64,000 bases of DNA, taken from assembly GCA_027422505.1 (NCBI GenBank), contig JAPQWV010001582.1, positions 17,253 to 81,252 on the forward strand, read 5' to 3'. A program made the translations under genes and the position numbers. Shown piece after piece: positions 22,376 to 33,375 of the stretch (position 1 is its first letter; each line of letters begins with the position of its first letter). Under the pieces are notes generated by a model. That model searched no databases. It saw only the letters and a list, made by a program, of their open reading frames with translations, and was not told the DNA's origin. Source of the DNA: Craterostigma plantagineum (Eukaryota > Streptophyta > Magnoliopsida > Lamiales > Linderniaceae).

Positions 22376-23640
22376 TTTTGTGAGACTTATCAACATTCAT
22401 ATGAAATTGACGATAATTTCAACATATACGGTCATAGCATCTGCAATCTTAGCAATTTCTATGATTTGGGTTTATCACATATAATAATATCGATAGTTGA
22501 CTTGGTTAAACCCATTTACAAATTAATATTGCTTTCTCTGTTGCGGATCTCACGAGCGCGACGGTGTCGGGACCGAATCTTAAAATTTTGTCGACGCAAA
22601 CAATAAAAATATATGTACAACGAAGCATGTTTCTAGTTGAAATTGAAGGTAACACACGTAGATTCGAGAGACCCATAGCCTTAAAGTTTCTCGCGCCACC
22701 GGTTTCTGAACTGTTCGGCGTGATATTACAAAAAATTTCTGAACAGTTTAATGTGGTACCCTTAAGGGTTTAATTGTTACCAATAGAGTTTTATTTGTTA
22801 TAAAATTGCCGTCTATGCACTAGGGTTTCTAGATATTGGTTATCGTCTATGCGCTAGGGTTTTTGGGTAGTTTTTGGGATTTAGGACTTACGGGTTCGAG
22901 GTTAAGATTAAGGGTTTACGACATGAAATTTGGGAGAACGATCCACGACTTGTGCAGGTATTTCTACAACCTTAAAAAAATTTTGGGGTTCGTGTTTAGG
23001 TTATAGGGTTTAGGGTTTCGAGCTTCGGATTTAGGGTTTTGAGCTTAGTATTTTGTGTTTGTGGTCTATAAATGTTATACGTACTTTAATGTTGATGTTT
23101 GAACATGTTCGTGGTGCAATTCATAATGTTATGTTCCATTGAAAGATGTAATAGTCTATGTTTTGCAATGGAGGACTATATATTTATATATCTATTGAGA
23201 TCAATATTCGTCTATTGACATCAAATTTCGCTTAATGTGTCTTTCAAACGAATGGTGATTAAACTTCATCAAATTATATATTTACATGAACATCCATATT
23301 AAACATCCAAAATAAAAGTGTATTTTCGTACGAATTAATCGAATTATTGGCGTGGTATTAAACAGCATTTATGAGGTATCAGTATTGATCAATGTGTTAT
23401 TAGTTGAGTTCGTGTTGTTTTTTCTTACCTAACATGCGTTATTATTTCCAATTAATGTAGTACAATTTTGAGAAAGTCCTGCAAATATTCTCTGACAATT
23501 CTGTTAAATTCTCTGACGGTCCAGAACCTTCTAGAATATTCTCAATGAAGTGTCTTTTTTACATGTATATGTGTTATATTTGTTGGGTAAACTGTTACTC
23601 ACTTAAAAACGTTTTAGTCTTAGAGAAAGCTAAATTTTCT
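22376..23640. other. Unique middle part of the MULE
   Basis: No recognisable coding sequence. 22790-23050 contains several GGGTTTAGGGTTT-like words resembling the plant telomere unit. Small open frames (22325-22606, 22564-22773) have no domain. Confidence 0.5.
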
Positions 23641-24845
23641 CAAAAAAATTCGTCTTGATTAGTAAGACCCATCTGAAATTGAGGACGGAAAAGCTTTATT
23701 CAGTCACAAACGCTGAGATTTATGCAGCTTCATCTGTTTTTTAGTGTCGTTTGTGATTTTCGTTTTATCCCTTTCGATCCACTACTTGTATACAGAATGC
23801 GTTATTTACGACAAAGAAGGCTTTATTATCTTTCAGCGATGTGTTACTTCTAAGTCAACATTTGTTATTAACCATAAGACATTTGTTATTTTTGGTTATG
23901 TTATAAGTATTTCTTATTACACGATTTAGGGAAAATATAATATCCATTTCTTGCAACTAATCGGTATAAATTCTAGGTACCCATGAGAAATTGAGGTCTA
24001 TTTTATCTTATTGAGTCAATAACGACGTGATTTATGCAGTTTTCATCTGTGTTTTAGTATCGTTTGTGATTTTCGTTTTATTCCTTTCGATCCATTACTT
24101 GTATACAGACTGTGTTATTTACGACAAACAATGCGTTATTACCTTTCAGCGACGTGTTACTTCTAAGTCAAAATTTGTTATTAACCATAAGACATTTGTT
24201 ATTTTTTGCTATGTTATAAGTATTTATTTTTTACACGATTTAGGGAAAATATAATATCCGTTACTTGCAACTAATCGGTATAAATTCGAGGTACCCATGA
24301 GAAATTGAGGTCTAGTTTACCTTATTGAGTCAATAACGTGGAGATTTATGCAGTTTTCATCTGTTTTTTAGTGTCGTTGTGATTTTCGTTTTATCCATTT
24401 TGATCCATTACTTGTATACAGAATGTGTTATTTACGACAAAGCATGCGTTGTTACCTTTCAACGTCGTGTTACTTCTAAGTCAACGTTTGTTATTAAGCA
24501 TAAGACATTTGTTATTTTTTGCTATGTTATAAGTATTTCTTTTTACACGATTTAGGGAAAATATAATATCCGTTTCTTGCAACTAATCGGTAAATTCGGG
24601 GTAACCATGAGAAATTGAGGCCTATTTTACCTTATTGAGTCAATAACACGGAGATTTATGCAGTTTTCATTTGTTTGTTACTGTCGTTTGTGATTTTCGT
24701 TTTATCCATTTCGATCCATTACTTGTATACAGAATGTGTTATTTTCGACAAAGCATGCGTTATTACCTTTCAGCGTCGTGTTACTTCTAAGTCAAAATTT
24801 GTTATTAAACATAAGACATTTGTTATTTTTGGCTATATTCGTTAT
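23641..24845. repeat. 312-bp tandem repeat array, right block
   Basis: The same anchor occurs at 23668 (diverged), 23980, 24294 and 24604, with periods of 312, 314 and 310 bp. Units in this block resemble each other closely. Translated frames at 23744-23929 and 24027-24254 are near-copies of each other because of the repeat, not a gene family. Confidence 0.88.
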
Positions 24846-25919
24846 TTCTGACGATTAAAGCTGCAAATTAAATATAAAAATCATACCCACGATCAAATTA
24901 ACAATAATTTCAACATATTAGGTCATAAATTTTGATATTTTCGGCTATAGTCTCAATGATTTCTGTTATTTGTATGTAGCAGTTTTTTTCTATCTTCCAT
25001 AGATCTTTTGAAGATTTTTTTCAATCTCAACGATTTTTGTTTATCATTTTCGGCTACAATATCAACGATTTCTGATGATTAAAGCTGCAAATTAGCAAAA
25101 CAAATCGAGCTTGAAGTTTTTTTCAAAGAAGATTTGAGCTTGCAACGAAAATCGCTCGTTGGAGAAGACGATGGCAAAAGATTGTAAATTTCGCATCTGT
25201 TAGAGGGTATATATGTCATATCGCATAGTTTGAGTCTTTTACTCTAAGGCTTTTGAAAAGTAGGTCCTTAACTCTTACTGAAATTTTATTGGGGCCTGAA
25301 CCCTACTTAAACATGTTAACGGGGCCTGACTGATAATTAACCCATAAAATAATTATAACTATAACCTATGAAGAGCTAGAGCAACACGTGGTGTCCTTTG
25401 AGTTTATAGTTAAGTATGACTCATAAATGAGTTTTTCAGGCTAAAGGTAACACTTTGAGATACATTATCATTTATAAAGACAACCTGCGGATATCTATAA
25501 TTATAGAACATACAAATTGAAGGATCTTCATAACTCAGAGTTAAGGAAGAAGCTACGAACGCAAGTTGAAGAAGGAAAAACGATAGGGTGACATCAAGTA
25601 TTCAATATCGAAAATAAAGTGAGGTATTACATGATGTAAATTCCGTTGTGTTTAATATATTTTTATATTTAGATAGCCAAACGATATTTTAACACAAGTA
25701 ATGATGAAGTTTAGGAAGATTCCGAACTTGATTATATGTGTAAAACGTCATATATAGCTTGCACGGTTTATCGAAAAGTAAATAGTTGGGGTTTATACAA
25801 TTAGTTTACGGTGCTAGAACAGATATTAGAATATTTAGGTGTTTGGTACCGTTTTAAGGCCTGAACTGTTTTATTAGGTTTATAGATAGTTTTCAAACAA
25901 GATTTTGATGTATTATTTG

Positions 25920-26215
25920 TAGTACGTTTTCGGCATCTTTAGTTTTCGTCATCACCTGTGATTCCATGAAAGTTTTCGTAATAGAGCCTCAAGTTTCGGG
26001 CCTTTTTGCCGAGAAGTTTCCAGTACCATTATCAAGTTTAATGTTCCCCAAAATTTTCGTTATTTGCTAGGTTTTCGGCAAGGTGTTTCTTTAAATGTTT
26101 TCAGCATGACTAATCAATGTTTTCGGCATCAAGCAATCAAGCAAACTTTTCGGCATTCCACAAAGTTTTCGGCATAGGTTTTAAATAAAAGTTTTCGGTA
26201 CTTAATAAACTTTCG
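25920..26215. repeat. GTTTTCGGCAT motif field
   Basis: About ten units of AGTTTTCGGCAT and close variants lie at irregular 20-45-bp spacing in the U3-like part of the solo LTR. They could be regulatory, but no protein site is known to me. Confidence 0.7.
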
Positions 26216-27310
26216 GGATTTTAGGGTTATGCGATTTCTAGGGTTTTTCGTAAACCTAGGGTAGGAATTTGGAGACTTATGGAATTTGACAAACATACTG
26301 ATATGAAAATATTTTCGTGCTAAGAGATTTGAAGTGTAGGGAATTACCCAGGGTCATCGACTAACTCTATTTGGAGGACATATAGGTGAATTATTCATCT
26401 ACAACACGTAAATGCGTACTTGATATTGTCTATGTGACTTGATGATTTACGTGTTTTACGTGCGTTTCATGTGATATTATGTTTGTATGCATTATCCGGT
26501 ATATGCATGGCATAGCACGACATTGTGAGGGATGATGACCACGTCGGTGGTGACCCCTTAAGGTGTTGATTGAGCGGGGTAAAGTGTGCCGATTGTGGCA
26601 GTCAGACTCATAGCAGAGTGAGGTTGGACTCATGGGGCACTTGACTGGAGACAGACGTGAGCAATCTGTCTACTCGGGCATGAGCGACCAGAGGTGCAAA
26701 CCGTCGGATTAGTTATGTAGCGGAAGGGGCGACATGATAGGAGGACGTTGACATGATCGATCAGCGCACTATTAGCTTGGGACCGCTAGTCTGGCGTGAG
26801 CGATCAGATGATATATTTTATTTTATTGCGTGCGAGGTGCCGAGTCCAGCCTAGGGCCCTGATATTGAGATACAATGGAAATGTGGGACTAAGCGTGCAT
26901 TATATCATGTGAAAATTGAGATTGGGAATGAGTTCACGTTGCATTGCATATCCACCTATTGGGCAATAGCTCAGTCTATTACATGTTATAGGTATGGATG
27001 AGCCCGGGAGTCTCCGTCGTGAGGTTAGCTCTACCGACGTCGATGAACGTGAGGTTTGAGTTAGTGGCTGGTGGCGGTGACTCCACGGGCTTTTGAGGAC
27101 GAGAGCGGTACATGGATGCGACTTCTGGAGCGGCGCAGTGAGTTAGGATACTATGGGGCTTCGGCCCATGTACATAGATTGTTTTGTAAAACATTTTACG
27201 ATATGTATATTATTTATTTAAAAATTTTTGTTAGACGTGTCTTTCGTGACTTACGTTGCGAAAATTCGCCAGTAATTTTGATTAGAAAGTGAGGGTCGTG
27301 GGTCGCTACA
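26216..27310 (+). other. Right part of the solo LTR, no gene
   Basis: No credible coding sequence. The open frames at 26430-26633 (-), 26979-27194 (-) and 27071-27292 (+) have no domain. The sequence ends in GAGGGTCGTGGGTCGCTACA, the LTR terminus. Confidence 0.6.
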
Positions 27311-27786
27311 GGCGAGACTATGATAGACGTTAGAAATGGGACGCTAACTTTGACGGTAGATGGAGAGGAAGTTACTTTTATTATGGTCGGCTCGATGAAA
27401 AAGAGTAATGAGCAGGATGACAAGTGTTATTATTTAGACGTCTTTGAGCACAATTTTCTCTTTTCTGTGCAAGGCTTGTCACAGGTCCACGAGCAGAATA
27501 CGCACATGATTATGACGATCGACGAGAGCTAGAAGAAGGTCGACGAGCCTATTATAGCCGTCGAGGAGAGCGGCGAGGATGATAAGGAGAAAAGTTCGAT
27601 CGAGGAACCACCAGTCCTAGAGTTGAATTTGCTGCCTGACCACCTCGAGTACGCATTCGGCAGCAACGAGTGGCTACCAGTCATCATTTCATCAAGCCCT
27701 GACGATGGATAGAAGAGCCAGCTCTTGGACGTGTTGAGAGTGCACAAGAAGGCTTTGGCGTGGAAGATATCTGACATCAGGGGTAT
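27311..27786 (+). pseudogene. Athila-like gypsy protease C-terminus and linker
   Basis: The reading resumes with ETMIDVRNGTLTLTVDGEEV, the strand after the protease active site, then runs through a spacer rich in Glu and Asp to LELNLLPDHLEYAFGSNEWL and LLDVLRVHKKALAWKISDI, the well-conserved approach to reverse transcriptase in this lineage. Stops at 27529 and 27708 break it. It is cut at 27786 by the next solo LTR and resumes at 29637. Confidence 0.85.
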
Positions 27787-29636
27787 TGATAAACGTAATT
27801 TCTTACATTTATATTTGTAAAATTTAAGTCGTTGCATGATAAGTGAAGTCTTATTTATTATTTCTGCACTATAATATGGTTTCATAACAAAATCAAACGT
27901 TTTATCGCAGTTTTGTGGAAGTTTCATATTTCTCAATGATCACGGGGTAAACAATGTCCGATAGACCTAAAATTTTAACCATAGATAGAAGACTCGTTAA
28001 TCATGATTCTTATTGAAAGGATTTTCAACTCGAGGTCTAGATTGTGAGATACAAACTTCTGAACATGCTGCTGTTTTGCAGGAAAAATCGTCACGGCCAT
28101 GAAGGCTATGCAAGAGGCCGTGAAGCGCACCAGAGAGCTCTTTTCTTGCCCGATTGTGTCAAGGCCGTGAGCATGAACCAACAAGCCGTGAAGGGCACTT
28201 CAGGGCTGTGAAAGGAGATGCAAGAGACCGTGAATAAGGACCGAAAGCCATTTTTCTAAGCCCCGAATGCTTCACGGCCGTGAATGGTGGCTACCGATGC
28301 CCTGAACACAGGCAAAGACGTTTTTTCTTCCGTTTCTATGTTGTCACGACCGTGAGGATGCGTAACCGAGGCCGTGAATGTTTCCATGACCATGTTAAAG
28401 TCAAGGCTTTGCCACATTTGTCAAAGGAAATATCACACACAAAGCATACGAGACATGAGTGAATAAATTAAGGAAAAAGGTTGGAACATCTTCCCTTGAA
28501 ACAAGCCATTCAATTTAACAAGAGACAAGAAATCTTATTTTGGGGCTGCAAAGTCTGTAATGGAGGCTAGAGTTCTTTCAAAATTTCTTCTCCTTGGAAC
28601 TCACGTTGAAGAAAATGCACAAGCTAATGAAGGGAAAATTCTATATATAGAGCCAACGTGAGGAGGTTAAGAGAGGAAGAAGGTATGTGATAGATGCACC
28701 ATTTAAGCTCATATAAAAACATACATGTTGCCTTTCTAAACCCAAGAACATATACTTGGTTGCTCACCACATGTTCGATCAAAGTACTCAACGAAGAGCG
28801 GAGATTAATTTCGAAGCCAAATCCAGGAAGTATTTATGATATCTTCGGTGTTAGTTGTGTTCTTTGTTGTGATGATAATGAGTAGCTAAATCTATTGTAT
28901 TTGAGATGAGATGAACTTTAGCGAGATCAATCGTATGTTTAAGTGTATTTGATGTTTTGTTGTTGTTATGACTCGTTCATGAAGCATATGATTTTGATTA
29001 TATCTATGTCATTAAAATCATCTAGTTAGCTTGGTCATCTATGTGTTTAAGTTAACGTAGTCCGGGAAATCGTACGCTACGCTCGATAGAGGGGCGAACG
29101 ATTAGACCACTCGTGAACGAGCGGAATAAACTCATCGCTGGAGATAGGTTGAACTACCCCGTCGGATTAGAGTCAAATCTAATAGCGGGATTCACAGAAC
29201 CTTAATACAATCTTCAATTATGTAGTTAGGGAAGCTTGCCCAACCGCTTAATTCGTTGTTTTGTTGTTTAAATCATTGTCTGATGCGGTGCAGTTTCGTC
29301 AGCTATATAACGTTGCTTATGTACACTTGATATTTGTTTTGATCGAGCAAGGGGGATTCAATGTCTCAAATACGTTTGTTTCCATAAGGGTTTCCTCTCC
29401 GTACCATTTTATTAAGTCGTATTTTTTAAGTATTGTTATTTACCGTTTCAACCACCAAAAATATGTACTAGGATATTTAAGCAAAAGTTGTTCTAAGGTA
29501 CATAGTTCTCTTGGGATTTCGATACTCGGATACCTGCTACTTCTATGCTATTTCGATAGGTAAACTTGTCTGTTGACTGTAGGATAGTTCGTTAGTGTTT
29601 GTTTTATTTTATTACTCGAACCGCTCGATCATGTAT
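27782..29636 (+). repeat. Second solo gypsy-type LTR, inserted before reverse transcriptase
   Basis: The LTR is 27787-29631. It begins TGATAAACGTAATTTC and ends CGCTCGATCA, ends of the same style as the surrounding Athila LTR (TGATAAACG...CGATCA), though the body differs and it is longer (1.85 kb). The flanks are GGTAT (27782-27786) and TGTAT (29632-29636), a 5-bp duplication with one mismatch. The host reading joins smoothly across it (SDIRG / INPSYCTQIIMEDEF). TATATATA at 28642-28649 is a likely promoter. A dyad cluster lies upstream of it at 28090-28380. No internal domain, hence a solo LTR. Confidence 0.82.
28090..28380. repeat. CACGGCCGTG dyad cluster in second solo LTR
   Basis: Units include TCACGGCCATGA paired 17 nt later with GGCCGTGA (28091-28123), TCAAGGCCGTGA with AGCCGTGA, TCACGGCCGTGA near 28272, and TCACGACCGTGA with GGCCGTGA (near 28343-28378). 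The spacing is the same as in the copia and Athila LTRs. Confidence 0.82.
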
Positions 29637-32349
29637 CAATCCGAGCTACTGTACGCAGATCATAATGGAGGACGAGTTCAAGCCGGTCGCTCAACGTCAA
29701 AGGCGACTCAACCCCAATAAGAAGGATGTCGTAAAGAAGGAGGTGATCAAGCCATTAGACGCAGGGATGATCTATCGCATTTCAGACAGTGAAGGTTCAG
29801 TCCTGTCCAAGTGGTCCCTAAGAAGAGATGCATGATGGTCATCACCAATGACAAGAACGAGTTGATTCCGACGAGGACCGTGACTGAGTGGCGCGTGTCT
29901 ATCAACTACAGGAAGTTGAACGACGCCACGAGAAATGATCATTTTTCTTTTACCATCTATCGATCAAATGTTAGAAAAATTATCCGGTCACTCATTTTAT
30001 GTTTTTCTTGATGGCTTATCAGGATATTTGCAGATTCCTAAAGCGCGCGAGGACCAGGAGAAGACTACTTTCACTTGCCCCTTCGGGACGTTCGCATACC
30101 GAAGGATGCCATTCGGACTTTGCAATGCTCCAGCCACCTTTCAGCGATGCATGATGGACATATTTGATGAGATGGTAGGTTAGGTAATGGAAGTATTTAT
30201 GGATGAATTCTATTTTTGAGTCGTCGTTCGATGTATGCATGTCTAATTTGAAGCTCGTACTCGAACTTTGCAAGGAAACAACTTGGCACTTAATTGGGAA
30301 AAGTGTCAATTCATGGTCGAGAGGGTATAGTTATGGGCCATAAGATTTCCTCTAAGAGAATTGAAGTGGACCGAGCTAAGTTGGAGACGATAGAAAAGTT
30401 GCTCGTCCCCTCGAACGTGAAGTCTATTAGGAGTTTTCTAGGTCATGCTGGTTTTTGTTGTAGGTTTATTAAGGACTTTTCTAAGATTGCACGACCCATA
30501 TCTAGACTACTCGAAAAAGATGCTCTGTTTGAGTTTAATGACGAGTGCTTGCATGCGTTTAATTTACTTAAGAAGCGACCATCGCAACCCCTATCATGGT
30601 CGCCCCGGCTGGGGGTTACCCTTTGAACTAATGTGCGATGCTAGTGATTATGCAGTCGGAGCCGTGTTAGGGCAGCATAAGGATGACCATTTCAGGCCGA
30701 TCTACTAGGCGAGCAAGACATTAGACACAATCCAAGCCAATTACACGACCACTGAAAAGGAGTTGTTAGCCGTCGTGTTCGCCTTCGATAAATTCAGGTC
30801 GTATCTTATCTTATCGAAAGTTATGTTTACTGATCACTCTGCCCTTAAGTATTTGTTAGCAAAGCCGGATGTCAAGCCCCGACTGATCAGATGGATCCTA
30901 GTCCTTGAAGAGCTCGATATAGAGATCCGGGACAAGAAAGGAGCGGAGAATTTTATGGTGGATCACCTCTCTCGACTAGAGGAGTCCGAGATATACCACA
31001 AGGACGGAAGGGCGATACATGATAGATTCCCAGACAAGCACTTGTACTTGATACAGGTGGTAAGTGACGATACTCCGTTGTTTGAAGATTTTACTAACTA
31101 TCTTGTTGCGAGGGTCCTACCAAAGGAGTACACTAGTTAGCAAAAGAGGAAATTCTTTCTGACCCGAGGTATCACTTGGGAAGATCCGTAACTTTTCAGG
31201 CGATGTACAGACAAGATGATACGTCGATGTGTCTCATTCCCTGAGACGACACGGATTCTGATGCATTGCCACATGGGACAGACCAGGGCATTATGCAGCT
31301 AACCGAACTGCTCAGAAGGTGCTGGAAAGTGGATTCTACTGGCCCACGATCTTCAAAGACGTCCAAAGGTACGTTGACACTTGTGATCAGTGTCAATGCG
31401 CAGGTAATCTCTCGAAACGCGATGAAATGCCTCAAAACTTCATTTTGGTATGTGAGATTTTTGACGTATGGGGTATATTTTATGGATCAATTTCCTAGCT
31501 CATATAATAACAAGTACAGTCTAGTCGTTGTAGACTATGTGTTCAAGTGGGCCGATGCCCAAGCTTTGCCCACGAATGATGTTAGAGTTGTCGTTAGATT
31601 TTTACGAGCATTATTTTCACAATTTGAGGCACCTAGATGCATCATTAGCGATAGAGGCACTCGTTTCTGTAACACCTAGTTTGCACGTACATCATAGCGT
31701 TACGGTGTTAGACATAGCCTATCCACCCCTTACCACCACCAAGCTAGTGGTCAGGTTGAAGTAGTAAACCGTGAATTGAAACACATCTTAGAAAAGACCA
31801 TAGAAGGGAAAGGGAGTGTGCGAATAAGTTGAACGATGCACTTTGAGCATATAGGACTGCATGACACCCAAGGCACTACACCATACAGATTAATTTATGG
31901 AAGGCGTGCCACCTTCCCATAGAAATCGAGCATAAGGCTTATTGTGCGATCAAGTCCTTGAATCTTGATTTAGGAGACGCCAACGAAAAGCAGCAACTCC
32001 AATCAACGAGTTAGACGAGTGACGTTTATCGGCTTATGACAATGCTCGAATGTATAAAGAGCGCTCGAAAGCATACCATGATAAGAAGATTAGGCAATGA
32101 CGAGAATTCCAAGAACGGGACCAAGTCCTCCTCTTTAACTCTCGACTTAGGCTTTTTCCGGGAAACTTAGATCGCGTTGTTCGGGACGGTTCATTATTAC
32201 TCGTGTTTTCCCTTGTGGTACTGTTGAGATTTCAGGAATGGAACAGGGAAACTTCAAGGTGAACGGCCACAGGTTCGAAGCACTATCATGAAGGAGAAGA
32301 AGACGTGAGCGAAAAAGAGGTGCTATACCTGGACTTTCAGACTTTCTGA
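29637..32349 (+). pseudogene. Athila-like gypsy reverse transcriptase, RNase H and integrase
   Basis: Reverse transcriptase starts in PSYCTQIIMEDEFKP, then LDGLSGYLQIPKAREDQEKT and RRMPFGLCNAPATFQRCMM (30010-30160). The active-site box, normally YxDD or FMDD, reads FMDE at 30196-30207, so the second catalytic Asp is replaced. RNase H: CDASDYAVGAVLG near 30640, TTEKELLAVVFAFDKFRSYL, DHSALKYLL, then a connection segment LEELDIEIRDKKGAENFM. Integrase pieces cover 31200-32350 (WADAQALPTNDVRVVVRFL, SDRGTRFC near 31650), ending in RSKAYHDKKIRQ and YLDFQTF. There are many frame changes and stops (30183, 30707, 31138, 31677). The order RT-RNase H-integrase is that of Ty3/gypsy. Confidence 0.92.
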
Positions 32350-33375
32350 GCGAAAGCATGTACGTCCGGATAAAGACGGTAAAGGAAGCGCTGCTTGGAA
32401 GGCAATCCAGGTATTTTCGTTTATGTTTTAGGCATTAGAATACCTCGCAGTGCTTTGTCAAAGCCTGAAGATCAATCTTCACGGCCATGACGCAGTAAAT
32501 AGCACTTGCAGTATTCTGTCACGGCCATGAAGCTGACTCTTACGAGTTCCTTAAAAAAAAGTTCACGGCCCATGACATAAATGTCACGGTTGTGACTACA
32601 TAAAATCGACGCTGAGGCATATTGTCACGGCCAGAAGCTTACGCTTCACGGACGTGACACATACGGTTATTCAAAAAAGAAAAGAAAAAAAAACCCTAAA
32701 GACTCGAGAAGTCCCACTGCCAAACCCATCTCTCTCTCCTTTTTCCTCGTCTTTCTTTCTCTCTTCTTTCTTCCTCTCTCACGACCATCACCCCAAACCC
32801 ACCATCTCTCCGACCACTACGAACCACCAACCGCCGCACCTCCGGCCGCGTCACCCAGCTCTGGCGAACCCACAAACGAACACATAACCTAGGTCTAACA
32901 TCTATTAAGCTCACAATGTATGAATTATTTCTCAACCTTAATTAGTTTAAATTTGGGGATTCATCGAATTTTGCTAATTTTGGGTATGAATATGCTTTTT
33001 ATAAGTTCGTTACGTGTTATTATCATTATTCGTTTGCTTGATTTGTCAATTCAACCATGAATTTGATGATTATTTGAGGAACCCTAGTTTCGGAACTTAG
33101 GGATTTTTGGATATTGGTGGAGAAATTTGTTGCATTATGTGGTTTATTTGGCTTTGAGTCATCGTGTTAAGTCTAGGAATGCGCTTGGGGGGTCGATTCT
33201 CGAGCTTGAAATGCATATTTTGGCTTCACCGTTACATGTTCGACAAAATGTCTCTTTGTATTTTTCATGTGTTATTGAATAGTAATGTGTCTTTTGTCGA
33301 TATTTTGGTCGAGTCGGGCCGCTCTGATTCTATTTGCTATATTTGTTGAGCTCACATGCATTTTTATAGATAACA
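32350..33375 (+). other. Spacer between pol and ORF1-like gene
   Basis: No domain. It has three parts: a cluster of CACGGCC-type sites (32479-32660); a segment with AAACCCTAAA and a CT-rich tract (32690-32780) resembling a plant 5' leader, with a Ser/Pro-rich frame at 32654-32887; and AT-rich sequence to 33375. This may be an internal promoter or intron region used for the downstream ORF, as proposed for env-like genes in Athila-type elements. Confidence 0.5.
32479..32660. repeat. CACGGCC site cluster inside the Athila body
   Basis: Variants of TCACGGCCATGA occur near 32479 and 32519, TTCACGGCCCATGA near 32570, TGTCACGG near 32581, TGTCACGGCC near 32623 and CACGGACGTGA near 32646. Less regular than in the LTRs. 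It lies outside any LTR and upstream of the CT-rich leader. Confidence 0.7.

Larger units (their letters stand above)
20981..25352. mobile_element. Non-autonomous Mutator-like element (MULE), 4.35 kb
   Basis: The element is 20990-25343. It is flanked by a perfect 9-bp duplication ATAAAATAA (20981-20989, 25344-25352), the length typical of Mutator. Termini are GGGAAGATTTCTGTTCAGGC on the left and, inversely on the right, GGGTTAATTATCAGTCAGGC. The inverted similarity extends roughly 100 bp inwards (GGACCTACTTTT is shared near 21067 and 25264). No transposase or captured gene is recognisable. Most of the interior is two arrays of a 312-bp tandem repeat with a middle part (22380-23640) of unknown origin. 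It sits inside the solo LTR, so it is one of the youngest layers. Confidence 0.88.
20657..27315 (+). repeat. Solo gypsy-type LTR inserted in the Athila protease
   Basis: The LTR is 20662-27310. It starts TTTAATACCCGTAAG (first bases probably changed from TG) and ends GGGTCGCTACA. Both flanks carry GGCGA (20657-20661 and 27311-27315), a perfect 5-bp target duplication, and the Athila protease reading (...RSFLA / ETMIDVRNG...) is continuous across it. Without the nested Mutator-like element it is about 2.29 kb. It has no internal domain and no second copy, so it is a solo LTR left by recombination. The TGTAATACCC...TACA style suggests a chromovirus-type gypsy element. A field of AGTTTTCGGCAT units marks 25920-26215. 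Confidence 0.82.

Noticed and set aside
22840..23045. True interstitial telomere
   Set aside because: The TTTAGGG words are scattered and imperfect, with no run of several exact units.
23744..24254. Two similar small proteins (23744-23929, 24027-24254)
   Set aside because: They resemble each other because they are translations of neighbouring tandem repeat units.
21470..24845. CRISPR array
   Set aside because: Repeat units are about 312 bp and tandem, with no short-repeat/unique-spacer pattern, and the window is plant nuclear DNA.
27529..27936. 135-codon minus-strand frame
   Set aside because: It is antisense to the gypsy protease linker and crosses into a solo LTR.
32654..32887. Ser/Pro-rich 77-codon frame as a gene
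   Set aside because: Low-complexity CT-rich and C-rich DNA gives such frames; no domain, and the reverse frame is equally open.
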